18,489 nucleotides of DNA from UBA4124 sp052034745 (GTDB lineage Bacteria; Patescibacteriota; Minisyncoccia; Phycocordibacterales; UBA9973): positions 1-18,489 of the forward strand of contig JBPOIF010000002.1 in the NCBI GenBank assembly GCA_052034745.1, read 5' to 3'. The notes beneath the pieces were generated by a model. It did not search any database. It was not told where the DNA came from and saw only the letters and a list, made by a program, of their open reading frames with translations. Below, piece by piece: positions 1-7,518 of the stretch. Every line of letters begins with the position of its first letter. Positions within the stretch are counted from its first letter, which is position 1. Made by a program: the position numbers and the translations under genes.

Positions 1-119
1 TTGGTATTAACATAGTGTGCTTAAAATAAATTCAAATAATCAAAAAAGGTCGTCCGGTCGATATGGTCAAAACTGAATACTCAAACTATACGCCGGAATA
101 GGGGAAATGTAAAAGTAGA

Positions 120-147
120 TTGACTAATATATTGTAAATGGTATAGT
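120..147 (+). promoter_or_regulatory. Promoter of the first small gene
   Basis: The -35 box TTGACT (120-125) and the -10 box TATAGT (142-147) are 16 nt apart, with a TGG extended -10 at 139-141. Transcription would start near 154, about 12 nt before the ATG at 166. Read by eye from consensus boxes. Confidence 0.5.
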
Positions 148-165
148 TATAAAAAATGAAAGGAT

Positions 166-468
166 ATGTACAAAATAGAGACTCAAAAACTACTCTACTT
201 TCTCAATCCGCTTCAACCTCTTTTTTCTGCAGAATTAGCCTTGAGTAACAGCACCCTTCCAAAAATCCTTATTGTCCCTGTAAAAGAATTCTCTGAAGGC
301 TTTCTCAGGTTTTCACTTAAGGATATTATAAGAAGCATCGCTAATTCTTATAAAAAACCAGAAATCAAAAAAAATTTTTTAATTCTCCAGGAGAAAATAG
401 AAGATCAGGTTGTTGAGCTTCCAGAAAGTGAGTGTAAAGAAATTGTTTCAGAGGATACTCTGAACTAA
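166..468 (+). CDS. Small hypothetical protein (100 aa)
   Basis: I do not recognise this protein. It has no signal peptide, no convincing membrane segment and no cysteine pattern. The first 50 residues are hydrophobic with mixed strand/helix character; the middle is basic (KKPEIKKN, residues 63-70) and the tail acidic, so a small cytoplasmic protein is likely. The ATG follows an AAAGGA purine stretch (159-164) by one base, which is too close for a normal Shine-Dalgarno site; an ATG at 156 opens only a short frame. A plausible promoter lies just upstream, and a strong terminator follows the TAA by two bases, so the gene is probably transcribed alone. It converges on tig. Function unknown. Confidence 0.6.
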   Translation: MYKIETQKLLYFLNPLQPLFSAELALSNSTLPKILIVPVKEFSEGFLRFSLKDIIRSIANSYKKPEIKKNFLILQEKIEDQVVELPESECKEIVSEDTLN

Positions 469-470
469 TT

Positions 471-501
471 AAAAATCCCTGACAGTTTGTCAGGGATTTT
501 T
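471..501. terminator. Bidirectional intrinsic terminator
   Basis: A perfect 14-bp stem pairs 471-484 (AAAAATCCCTGACA) with 488-501 around a GTT loop. It has an A tract on one side and a T tract on the other, so it can stop transcripts in both directions. It fills the gap between the converging stop codons of the small gene and tig. Confidence 0.9.
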
Positions 502-1539
502 CTATTTCTGTTCTTCGAGCATCGCGATGACTTTTTCGTTGGTGAGCACCATGTCGGCGTATGCTTCGGTGCGTGCTTTGTCTGCACCGGGATACATCGT
601 CATGAGATCGTTTGTTCGCGCAGCGACTTCTTCATCGGTTGGAGTGATCGATTCTTTCTTTGCGATCGCATTGATGATGAGCTGCATACGAGCACGTTTT
701 TCTGCGTCGGCTCGAAACTCTCCAAGCAGGGTCTCTTTTGTCTTTCTTGCATGTTTGAGATAGTCATCCATCGAGAGTCCTGCCCGAGTGACATCGACTT
801 CGATTTGAGCAAAGAGTTTTTCTTGCTCTGATTGAACGAGGATCTCCGGTACAGGAAATGATGTTTGAGTAACGATTGATTCGAGGATCGCTGCACGACG
901 TTTGTCGCCGGCTTCGAGCAGTTTTTCTTTTGCGGTATTTTCTCGGATCTTTGTTTTGAGTTCTTCGAGGGAAGTAAATTCACCAAATGATTTTGCAAAC
1001 TCATCATTTACTTCGGGGAGGGGTTCTTCGTGGGCATGATCGTTTCCTTCTTCATGGACATGTCCATAGGCGCGCAGGTGACGAAGATTTTCGATTACTT
1101 TTTCTACGTCTTCATCCGTTACTGGAGCAGCGTCTACTGAAGGGACTGCTTTTGCAATCGATTGGTAGTCAGGAAGTTCAAAAGCAGGGAGGAGGGCTGT
1201 TTTGATTGAAAACCCAAGTTCATTTCCTCGAGCGAGTTTTGTGATTGCAAGTGAAGGGCGACCAATGGCGTCGAGGTCTTCTTCTTTGAGGATAACAGGG
1301 TAGATGAACTGAAGCGCGAGTTCTGCCATGTCGGTGAGGATGAGTTCGTCACCGAGGTGCTTTTTTGCGATATCTTCAGGGACGTGTCCTTTGCGAAAAC
1401 CGGGGAGTTCGAGGTGTGCGCCGAGTCTTTCAAACGCTGCTTTTTCAAACGAAGCAAAGGTATCCCATGGAAGAGTTCCTTCGATGGTAGCGGTTGCGTC
1501 GTCGTTTTTTGTTATTGTTGCGGTATATTGTTTTGCCAT
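502..1539 (-). CDS. tig: Trigger factor lacking the PPIase domain
   Basis: Ribosome-associated chaperone that binds nascent chains at the exit tunnel. The N-terminal ribosome-binding domain (about residues 1-120) carries the signature loop GFRKGHVP at 47-54, the ribosomal docking motif. The C-terminal substrate-cradling arms span about 175-345 (PLPEVNDEFAKSFGEF onward). The protein is 345 aa, against roughly 430 for the usual family member. The difference falls where the FKBP-type prolyl isomerase domain should sit: only a short linker joins the two halves, and it is rich in His and acidic residues (HVHEEGNDHAHEE, 160-172). The protein should therefore hold clients but lack prolyl isomerase activity. 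The gene ends inside a shared terminator. Its start codon has no Shine-Dalgarno site and a promoter lies nine bases upstream, suggesting an almost leaderless mRNA. Confidence 0.93.
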   Translation of the reverse strand: MAKQYTATITKNDDATATIEGTLPWDTFASFEKAAFERLGAHLELPGFRKGHVPEDIAKKHLGDELILTDMAELALQFIYPVILKEEDLDAIGRPSLAITKLARGNELGFSIKTALLPAFELPDYQSIAKAVPSVDAAPVTDEDVEKVIENLRHLRAYGHVHEEGNDHAHEEPLPEVNDEFAKSFGEFTSLEELKTKIRENTAKEKLLEAGDKRRAAILESIVTQTSFPVPEILVQSEQEKLFAQIEVDVTRAGLSMDDYLKHARKTKETLLGEFRADAEKRARMQLIINAIAKKESITPTDEEVAARTNDLMTMYPGADKARTEAYADMVLTNEKVIAMLEEQK

Positions 1540-1548
1540 AGTGCGCGC

Positions 1549-1577
1549 ATTCTAGCATGAGAATAAAAAGGGGTCTA
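1549..1577 (-). promoter_or_regulatory. tig promoter, near-leaderless
   Basis: On the minus strand, TAGACC (1572-1577) and TAGAAT (1549-1554) are 17 nt apart with a TGC extended -10. Only nine bases separate the -10 box from the tig ATG, so the transcript would begin about 2-3 nt before the start codon. Confidence 0.55.
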
Positions 1578-1611
1578 TGGAGTGGGTAGAGAGGGCGATG
1601 AGGTAATTAGT

Positions 1612-1640
1612 TTGACTAAAAAGCAGGGGCATGGTAGTGT
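1612..1640 (+). promoter_or_regulatory. Promoter of the polysaccharide cassette
   Basis: TTGACT (1612-1617) and TAGTGT (1635-1640) are 17 nt apart, with a TGG extended -10 at 1632-1634. The -10 box is weak, but the spacing is ideal and the position fits the first gene of the cassette, which lies divergent from tig. Confidence 0.4.
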
Positions 1641-1689
1641 ATGTTCTTTTGCTCCCCCGACATAAGAAGGGTGGATAACAGGATTAATT

Positions 1690-2997
1690 ATGGGTGTTAT
1701 CAAACGAATATTAAGAAAAGATTGGGTTTTAATGATTCTGGCAATTATTGTCTTTTTTGTTATTTTTGAGTTTGTTCTTTTCTATAAATTAGTACAGATT
1801 TTTAGGATAGAGCATGCACCCTGGGTTATATGGTATATAGCTATTTCCTCTTTGTTCTTACTCTCTCGTCCCATCATCGCACTTTTTTATAAGGATAGAC
1901 ACGAAGGTCTTGTTTTGAAAAATAACGATACTTACCCTTCCGTTTCTTTTGTTATTGCTGCTAAAAATGAAGAAGACTCTATTTACGAAACGGTTGCGTC
2001 TTGTATGCAATCAGATTACCTTGGTTTTTTTGAAATGATTGTTGTTGATGATGGTTCTACTGATAAAACACATCATGAAATGCTTCGAGCGCAGAAAGAT
2101 TTTTCAAAAATAAATTTTCCCGTAAAAGTTTTTCAGTTTGAAAAAAACCTTGGAAAAAGAGAAGGGATGTCTTGTGGTGTAGAGCATGCAGCAGGCGATA
2201 TCGTTGTTTTTGTTGATTCCGATAGTTTTTTAAAGAAAAATGCGCTCTCACATATCGTAGAACACTTTCTTAACGATCGTTTTGTGGGTGCTGTTTCAGG
2301 GAATACTCTTGTTGAAAATCATAAAGAAAATCTTCTTACAAAAATGCAATCTGCACGATACGGGATATCTTTTGATATCTTCAAGGCCTGCGAAAGTGTT
2401 TTTGGAGCAGTAACGTGCTGCCCTGGTTGTTTTTCAGCATACCGAAAAGATGTTATAGATTCTGTGATCGGAGATTGGAAACAAAGAAAAGTTTTCGGAA
2501 CAAAAAGCACCTTTGGTGATGATCGAAGTCTTACAAATTTTGTACTTCGTGCAAAATGGAAGGTTGAGTATTGTCGTTCGGCTATCGCCACAACAATTGT
2601 CCCTGATCGTTATAAAAAATTTATGAAACAGCAACTCCGTTGGAAAAAATCTTGGATTCGAGAAGGTTTTTTTGGAGCAGCGGCATTTATGTGGAAAAAA
2701 CACCCAATTGCTTCTTTATCTTTTTATACAAATCTCATTATTCCGATTTTTGGCCCACTTGTTGTTTCGTTGGGATTGATATTGGCTATTATCCATGGGC
2801 AATGGGTTCTCGCACTCCTTTTTTGCTTGAGTGTTTCTCTTATGAGCTTAGCGTATGGATTTTTCCATTATGCGCAAACAAGACACAAAGATTTTATGTA
2901 TTCAGTGCCGTTCACTCTTTTTTATTCGATAATTCTTGTTTGGCAAATGCCTTGGGCTATTATAAAACTCAATGACACCGGTTGGGGGACCAGATAA
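1690..2997 (+). CDS. Processive GT2 polysaccharide synthase (hyaluronan/chitin synthase-like)
   Basis: Membrane glycosyltransferase that should polymerise a nucleotide-sugar-derived polysaccharide and move it across the membrane. Two N-terminal membrane segments (about 13-32 and 44-66) precede a cytoplasmic GT-A domain; two to three more follow (about 343-425). The processive GT2 residues are present: VVDDGST (D120, D121), the DSD metal-binding motif (176-178), the GDDRSLTN catalytic-base motif (276-283), QQLRW (314-318) and a terminal WGTR (432-435). GDDRSLTN and WGTR resemble hyaluronan synthase and NodC more than cellulose synthase, so a GlcNAc-containing product is my inference. AGGA at 1680-1683, six bases before the ATG, is one of the few clear Shine-Dalgarno sites here. 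A deacetylase gene follows after 12 bases, as in NodC/NodB or PgaC/PgaB pairs. The gene is markedly AT-rich compared with tig. Confidence 0.88.
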   Translation: MGVIKRILRKDWVLMILAIIVFFVIFEFVLFYKLVQIFRIEHAPWVIWYIAISSLFLLSRPIIALFYKDRHEGLVLKNNDTYPSVSFVIAAKNEEDSIYETVASCMQSDYLGFFEMIVVDDGSTDKTHHEMLRAQKDFSKINFPVKVFQFEKNLGKREGMSCGVEHAAGDIVVFVDSDSFLKKNALSHIVEHFLNDRFVGAVSGNTLVENHKENLLTKMQSARYGISFDIFKACESVFGAVTCCPGCFSAYRKDVIDSVIGDWKQRKVFGTKSTFGDDRSLTNFVLRAKWKVEYCRSAIATTIVPDRYKKFMKQQLRWKKSWIREGFFGAAAFMWKKHPIASLSFYTNLIIPIFGPLVVSLGLILAIIHGQWVLALLFCLSVSLMSLAYGFFHYAQTRHKDFMYSVPFTLFYSIILVWQMPWAIIKLNDTGWGTR

Positions 2998-3009
2998 TTT
3001 AAATAAAAT

Positions 3010-4521
3010 ATGAAACAGCAATCACAATACATACCAGCTATACTTTCTATCGTAGTTCTTTGTATAACAGGGGGTGTATATTTTTTATTTTCGAATTCTT
3101 TTGCAAAGTATATTTCTTCAAAGAAAATAGAATATTATCATTATCAAATGCCTGAGGATTTATCAGTCATAGATACAAGCACACTGCCCCCAGCAACGAG
3201 CGTCCCTGTGCTGATGTATCACGGTATTACAAAAAAAACAGACAGTGAAAATACCTCTTTAAATAATTTTAAAAAGACCATGGAACTTTTGAAAGAAGAT
3301 GGTTTTGAAACTATTACTGCAAATGATTTATTTTTATTTAAAAAGGGATTGTTTACACTTCCAAAAAAACCAATCTTAATTACATTTGATGATGGAAGAA
3401 AAGATAGTTACTACCCTACCGATGACATATTTAAACAGCTCGGTTTCAAAGCAACTATCTTTGTCGCGACCGGACCATCTTTTGATGGAAATAGTTTTTA
3501 TCTTACAAAAGAAGAGCTTATAGCAATGAATAATTCGGGGCGCTGGGAAATACAGGCACATGGCCGTTATTCTCATAAACATATTAGAATTTCAGAAAAT
3601 CCTGAAGATGAAGAGGGGAGATTTCTTTCATCAAAGGTTTATCTTTCCGATAAGCAGCGCTTCGAGACAACTGAAGAATTCGTGAATCGAATCACCGAAG
3701 ATTATGTTAATGGAGATGCTGACGTTAAAGAAGTTACCGGTAATCTACCACTTTATTTTGCAATTCCACTAAATGATTATGGGGAATATCCAGTTTCAAA
3801 TTTCCCTGAATCTAAGAGTATAAACACCAAAATCGTAACAGATCGTTATCGTCTTGCGTTTATACAGGCGAACGAAAACGAAGACCCTTCAAATATAGTT
3901 GCAACACCGTACAATTTAAAAGATGAACCTTTTTTCTCTATTCGACGATTGGAAGTTAAAAATATGTCTCCTGAAGAGGTGCTTTCTGTGCTTCATGAGC
4001 TTACTCCCGGAGCTCCAAACCGGGTACTTGGAGAAACAGTGATTAAAAGACTTGCTCAACAGCACCTCTCTGGTACGGTTACTGCAATTGACGGAGGGTA
4101 CGACCTGACAGCGGATGAGTCGGGGATGAACGCCCTTTTGATCATGGGGGAACCTTTTTGGAAAAATTATTCTGTGCACGCCTCTTTTATGAATGATGAG
4201 GCTTCAACAGTTGGTCTAATCGCTCGATACGTAGATGATGATAACTATCTTATCTGTGGTGTTTCAGAAGGGGCGCCGTTTTTGAGAGAGAAAATAAATG
4301 GCTTGTCTTATACACGCGCCACAAGTAACGAATCGGTACGTGAACAGGAAATAGTTGCTGATATGACTCTTTCTGATCAAAAAGTTTCCTGCTCCATCAA
4401 TGGTATCTCTGTCGGGGCTGATGTAAAAATAACACAAAAAAAAGGATTTGCGGGTATAAAAGCCTGGGATAAAGAAAAGTCAGCAAACATCATAATTCAT
4501 GACTTTCGAGTAAAGAGTTAG
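3010..4521 (+). CDS. Membrane-anchored CE4 polysaccharide deacetylase with C-terminal jelly-roll domain
   Basis: Predicted extracytoplasmic enzyme that removes acetyl groups from N-acetylated sugar polymers. An uncleaved anchor or signal helix spans about 8-28. The NodB-homology domain starts at VPVLMYHGI (65-73). TFDDG (125-129) supplies the catalytic base and metal-ligand aspartates; HGRYSHKH (184-191) is the likely metal-histidine motif, although its spacing differs from the usual HxxxH. A charged insert (about 195-245) interrupts the domain. Residues about 355-503 form a separate beta-rich domain of concanavalin/jelly-roll type that resembles the product of the next gene, so it probably binds the polymer. 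The start has no visible Shine-Dalgarno site and lies 12 nt behind the synthase, which suggests one transcript. Deacetylation of the synthase product is inferred from context. Confidence 0.85.
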   Translation: MKQQSQYIPAILSIVVLCITGGVYFLFSNSFAKYISSKKIEYYHYQMPEDLSVIDTSTLPPATSVPVLMYHGITKKTDSENTSLNNFKKTMELLKEDGFETITANDLFLFKKGLFTLPKKPILITFDDGRKDSYYPTDDIFKQLGFKATIFVATGPSFDGNSFYLTKEELIAMNNSGRWEIQAHGRYSHKHIRISENPEDEEGRFLSSKVYLSDKQRFETTEEFVNRITEDYVNGDADVKEVTGNLPLYFAIPLNDYGEYPVSNFPESKSINTKIVTDRYRLAFIQANENEDPSNIVATPYNLKDEPFFSIRRLEVKNMSPEEVLSVLHELTPGAPNRVLGETVIKRLAQQHLSGTVTAIDGGYDLTADESGMNALLIMGEPFWKNYSVHASFMNDEASTVGLIARYVDDDNYLICGVSEGAPFLREKINGLSYTRATSNESVREQEIVADMTLSDQKVSCSINGISVGADVKITQKKGFAGIKAWDKEKSANIIIHDFRVKS

Positions 4522-4533
4522 TATACTTTTTCT

Positions 4534-5499
4534 ATGAGTAACAAAAAAACAATAATTTCTTTGGTTATAGTAAGTTTCGCTTTTGGGGTTTTTTTAGGAA
4601 CACGTGTTGAAACTATTAAGAACAATCGAGAGAATTTTGTTTCAAACAATGAAGAATCAGGAGACTTTTTGAAAAATTCTGTCGTTGTCGAGGCGGATGA
4701 CCTTACCGCAGCGAGCAATAGAAACCGAAAAACTAAGTCAGCTACTCCTGTTGTCGCTGGAGCACAAACGACAGAATATTTTGAGGGTACTAATTCTTTA
4801 GAAGAAGTCGGTTCTATTTCTGAGAGCGCGAATAGTAAATGGTGGGTAAATTCGGGTGGTCGATTGGTTTTTAACAAAGGCGTGGGGAGTACGATCACAG
4901 GAGATCTTCCTTCTTCGGATTCTTGGTATAAGGAATATTTACGAACAAACCCTCTTGATACAGACAATGGAGCTCATCCACAAAATATTTTTCGTTTAGT
5001 GGAGAAAGAGATGTGGAAAAACTATCAACAACAGGCTTATTTTAAGGTTTTAAAAATAAATTTGAGTCAAAGTTCAAATCGAAATGCTTCAAACGGAATC
5101 CTTTTATTTAACCGATATCAGTCAGGGGATAACTTGTATTATACGGGAGTGCGTGTTGATGGAGCTGTTGTGATAAAGAAAAAGTATAATGGCGTTTATT
5201 ATACAATGGCATATACAAAAGTTTTTCCAGGTGTATATGATCAAACAAAATCTCCTAACCTAATTCCTATTAATACATGGCTTGGCCTTCGTTCAGAGGT
5301 AAAAGATATGTCTGACGGATCTGTTTCTATAAAACTTTATATGGATAAAGGAAAAACAGGAGTGTGGACTGAAGTGCTTAGCGCCACAGATGTTCCTGGT
5401 ATTTTTGGATCAGCGGTTATTTCAAATAGCGGTTATGCAGGTATCCGGACAGATTTTATGGATCTTTCTATGGATGATTATCTCATAGCATCTTTCTAG
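4534..5499 (+). CDS. Membrane-anchored jelly-roll (concanavalin-like) protein
   Basis: Third gene of the polysaccharide cassette, 12 nt after the deacetylase. It has an N-terminal signal anchor (about 6-22), a polar disordered stretch (about 28-90) and a beta-rich domain (about 95-321). The pattern WKNY...A.F...L..RY...DN.Y..GV, then K(K).NG..Y and a closing GYAGIR, matches the C-terminal domain of the preceding deacetylase (FWKNY, ARYVDDDNY, CGV, NGLSY, GFAGIK). The two look like relatives, one fused to the enzyme and one free. Carbohydrate binding is the likely role; a lyase or hydrolase cannot be excluded, but I see no diagnostic catalytic motif. No Shine-Dalgarno site is evident. The stop codon is separated by one base from that of the converging gene, and no terminator was found. 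Confidence 0.7.
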   Translation: MSNKKTIISLVIVSFAFGVFLGTRVETIKNNRENFVSNNEESGDFLKNSVVVEADDLTAASNRNRKTKSATPVVAGAQTTEYFEGTNSLEEVGSISESANSKWWVNSGGRLVFNKGVGSTITGDLPSSDSWYKEYLRTNPLDTDNGAHPQNIFRLVEKEMWKNYQQQAYFKVLKINLSQSSNRNASNGILLFNRYQSGDNLYYTGVRVDGAVVIKKKYNGVYYTMAYTKVFPGVYDQTKSPNLIPINTWLGLRSEVKDMSDGSVSIKLYMDKGKTGVWTEVLSATDVPGIFGSAVISNSGYAGIRTDFMDLSMDDYLIASF

Positions 5500-5500
5500 C

Positions 5501-5746
5501 TTAAAAAAGGGATTCAAACGAAGGGATGGAGATATTGACGGCGCTTGCTTCGAGCGAGGTCAGGTCAAATGCTGAAGAAGGGGACGTGTCGCCGTTCATT
5601 GAGGTTGTTTCCGAAAAAGGCATTGGAAGCGCCGGGTCAGAGAGTGATCGTTGTTGCCACCACCAAAATATCCCAAACAAAACAACCACCAGAACAATTG
5701 AAACGATTGCCCAAGGACTTCGTTCCTGTGTTGGTAGTTTGTTCAT
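5501..5746 (-). CDS. Small single-pass membrane protein with DLTSLEA motif (copy B)
   Basis: An 81-aa protein of unknown function. It has a short cytoplasmic N-terminus, one membrane helix (about 12-30, ending in WWW) and an outside-facing Ser/Thr/Pro-rich tail containing DLTSLEA (61-67), then about 14 residues. The product of 6431-6715 has the same layout and the same heptad at the same distance from its C-terminus, so the two are probably paralogs. I chose the ATG at 5746, four bases after the stop of the upstream gene, because the longer frame would overlap that gene by 56 bases. There is no Shine-Dalgarno site, so translational coupling is likely. It is the second gene of a two-gene operon. 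Confidence 0.6.
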   Translation of the reverse strand: MNKLPTQERSPWAIVSIVLVVVLFGIFWWWQQRSLSDPALPMPFSETTSMNGDTSPSSAFDLTSLEASAVNISIPSFESLF

Positions 5747-5750
5747 GGTG

Positions 5751-6314
5751 CTATTGTGTGAGGACTGAGGTAGTAACGGCGAGCTTGAGTGCTCCGAGTG
5801 CTGCAATAATCTGTTCGCGTGTGGTTCGAAGTCCTGTTTCTGCCTTGACTACTGCTTCTTTGAAGGTCACTCCTTGAACAGAGAGGTTCTGCACTGATTC
5901 GTTTGCGGGATCCTCTGCGGTAGTGATGAGGGTTGCGACAAGTGCCTTGGTGTCGGTCAGTGTTGCCTGTGCTTCGGTGAGAGTGTTTGTCGAAGCGGTG
6001 GTGTCGATGTCGTTTTGTGCGAGGCGAGTAGTCGCTGCGCTTGTTTTTTGAAGGAGGAGTTCGAGTTTGAGTGCGATTGTTTCGAGTTGTCTTGCAACGA
6101 TTTTTCGTCTTTCAGACAAGGGCTTGTTTTTGAGGAGTTCAAAAATGGTCGCTTCATCGACAGAGGCAGTTGCTGTTTGAGAGGTATTTGAAGCAGCACT
6201 TGCCTGTCCGTCAGTGAAGTCAAATGAGCCAAATGATGTTGCCTGCGCAAAAGAGCTTGTCGGGGTAACAAGGATTGCTGACAAAAATAGTGCTGAAATA
6301 AGCTTGTTTTTCAT
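5751..6314 (-). CDS. Secreted helical protein (copy B of a duplicated module)
   Basis: A 187-aa protein with a clear signal peptide (about 1-23, cleavage after SFA). The mature part is almost entirely Ala/Thr/Leu-rich predicted helix, with no cysteine. Its second half (about 75-180: a helix, LTEAQATLTDTKALVATL, a short loop, then a helix with LGALKLAV) parallels the C-terminal half of the 6751-7428 product (LAEAQALLATL, KAIKEAV). Both genes are followed by a small membrane protein with DLTSLEA, so this is a repeated module. Function is unknown; a periplasmic helical bundle or a scaffold partner of its small neighbour is plausible. It has its own strong promoter only ten bases upstream of the ATG. 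Confidence 0.75.
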   Translation of the reverse strand: MKNKLISALFLSAILVTPTSSFAQATSFGSFDFTDGQASAASNTSQTATASVDEATIFELLKNKPLSERRKIVARQLETIALKLELLLQKTSAATTRLAQNDIDTTASTNTLTEAQATLTDTKALVATLITTAEDPANESVQNLSVQGVTFKEAVVKAETGLRTTREQIIAALGALKLAVTTSVLTQ

Positions 6315-6324
6315 AACGATTCAA

Positions 6325-6353
6325 ATTATATCATATATAAGACGATCCGTCAG
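6325..6353 (-). promoter_or_regulatory. Promoter with consensus -10, near-leaderless
   Basis: On the minus strand, CTGACG (6348-6353) and a perfect TATAAT (6325-6330) are 17 nt apart, with a TGA extended -10. Ten bases separate the -10 box from the ATG at 6314, leaving a leader of about 3-4 nt. Confidence 0.7.
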
Positions 6354-6378
6354 TACCTTTCTTACGCTTCCTGGATAC

Positions 6379-6411
6379 AAAAATCACCCCTCGTGTACGG
6401 GGGTGATTTTT
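6379..6411 (-). terminator. Intrinsic terminator after the copy A module
   Basis: A 12-bp stem pairs AAAAATCACCCC (6379-6390) with GGGGTGATTTTT (6400-6411), with a U tract in the minus-strand transcript. It separates the two paralogous modules, so copy B depends on its own promoter. Confidence 0.88.
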
Positions 6412-6430
6412 GTTCGGGAGCACATAAGGA

Positions 6431-6715
6431 CTAGAGCCCTTCTGACACCCCTTCAAATACTGTCGCATCAAGCTCCGCTTCGAGAGAAGTGAGGTCGTTT
6501 GTTGTTTCTTCTTGTGCGGTCGCAGGAATGGTAGTTTCTTCTGTTCCAACCTTTTTACCCAAGAGGGCAATGCCAAGGAGGACAATCGCAACGAGGACGA
6601 CAAGAACGAGGAGGAGCTTGCCGCTTTTCTTTTGAGCAGGGGTTGCTTCTGAGGTAAATGCTTGCTGGGGAGCTTGTTGGGGAGTGTTCATTTGATCAAT
6701 AGGAGAGTTTTCCAT
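6431..6715 (-). CDS. Small single-pass membrane protein with DLTSLEA motif (copy A)
   Basis: A 94-aa protein of unknown function. A Gln/Pro-rich cytoplasmic N-terminus (1-30) leads to a membrane helix (about 33-52) bracketed by lysines, then an acidic, Thr-rich outside tail with DLTSLEA (74-80) fourteen residues before the end. It is probably paralogous to the product of 5501-5746. It lies 35 nt behind the secreted helical protein and is followed by a terminator, so it is the last gene of a two-gene operon. There is no Shine-Dalgarno site. The pairing suggests that the tail contacts the secreted partner, but this is inference. Confidence 0.68.
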   Translation of the reverse strand: MENSPIDQMNTPQQAPQQAFTSEATPAQKKSGKLLLVLVVLVAIVLLGIALLGKKVGTEETTIPATAQEETTNDLTSLEAELDATVFEGVSEGL

Positions 6716-6750
6716 AAGGTAAAAAATAAATAATGTGGATACTAGTAATT

Positions 6751-7428
6751 TTAATTTGTAGTTGTTGCAGTTTCGGTATCTTGTGCGCCCACTGCTTCTT
6801 TGATTGCCTTGATTGCGTCTGCAATATGGGTGCGAGTTTCTTTCAGGAGGGTTTCGATCTCTTTTGCGAGTTCTCGAGGACGCGTTGCTGTTGTTTCATC
6901 AGAATCAGAGGTTGTTGTTGCTTGCAGTGTTGCAAGAAGTGCTTGTGCTTCGGCGAGAGTCTGTTTTGAGTCAGCAAGTGCACTTTTGGCATCAGACATG
7001 TCGTATCCTTTTGTTGCGAGCTCGTCGATCTTGGTTCCTATGCGGTTTTGAGCATTTACAAGAACAGTGATGACTTGGGCAAAACGTGACTCGACAAATG
7101 TTTTTCGAGTGGAGAGGCGCTCTTTTTTGATTGCTTGGAGTTCTGTTTTGAGTGCTTCACGCTTTTCTTTTATTGTTTTTTCGAGTGCAGCCCGGTCTTC
7201 CTTTGCCGTGCCGATGAGTTCCTTTCTTTCTTCACGAAAAGTGTCACGCTTTTCTTTTGATTCTTCGATGAACGCGTCTCGAGTGTCTTTGAATTCTTCG
7301 CGAAGATCTTTTCGCTCTTCAATGGCATTTTTTCGGACATCACGACCCGAAGTGGCGTCCTCTGCGTGTGTGTATCCCGGGAGAGCGAGGAGTCCGAGGA
7401 GGGTAAATGATAAAAGATATGGTTTCAT
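6751..7428 (-). CDS. Secreted coiled-coil protein (copy A of a duplicated module)
   Basis: A 225-aa protein with a signal peptide (about 1-22, cleavage after THA). Residues about 27-120 are very highly charged (repeated E/K/R runs such as ERKDLREEFKDTRD) and should form a long single helix or coiled coil. Residues about 115-215 are an Ala/Leu-rich helical region that parallels the mature half of the 5751-6314 product. Thr-rich loops separate the helices and there is no cysteine. The charged N-terminal extension is the main difference between the copies. It is the first gene of its operon, with the small DLTSLEA membrane protein downstream. No enzymatic motif is visible; a structural or envelope-spacing role is possible. 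Confidence 0.75.
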   Translation of the reverse strand: MKPYLLSFTLLGLLALPGYTHAEDATSGRDVRKNAIEERKDLREEFKDTRDAFIEESKEKRDTFREERKELIGTAKEDRAALEKTIKEKREALKTELQAIKKERLSTRKTFVESRFAQVITVLVNAQNRIGTKIDELATKGYDMSDAKSALADSKQTLAEAQALLATLQATTTSDSDETTATRPRELAKEIETLLKETRTHIADAIKAIKEAVGAQDTETATTTN

Positions 7429-7482
7429 ATGATATGTCGTCTACTCGTTATGATAATCGTCCAGCAACTGCTGTACCTCTCT

Positions 7483-7510
7483 AGTATACCGCGACTGACC
7501 GGTCTTTCAT
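7483..7510 (-). promoter_or_regulatory. Candidate promoter of the copy A module
   Basis: On the minus strand, ATGAAA (7505-7510) and TATACT (7483-7488) are 16 nt apart. This gives a leader of about 50 nt before the ATG at 7428. It sits just downstream of the terminator that ends the nusA-ppa transcript. Confidence 0.4.
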
Positions 7511-7518
7511 GTGGAAAC

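Noticed and set aside
5747..5806. Longer N-terminus of the small membrane protein (101 aa)
   Set aside because: It would overlap the upstream gene by 56 bases; the ATG at 5746 gives a coupled start and a normal short cytoplasmic tail.
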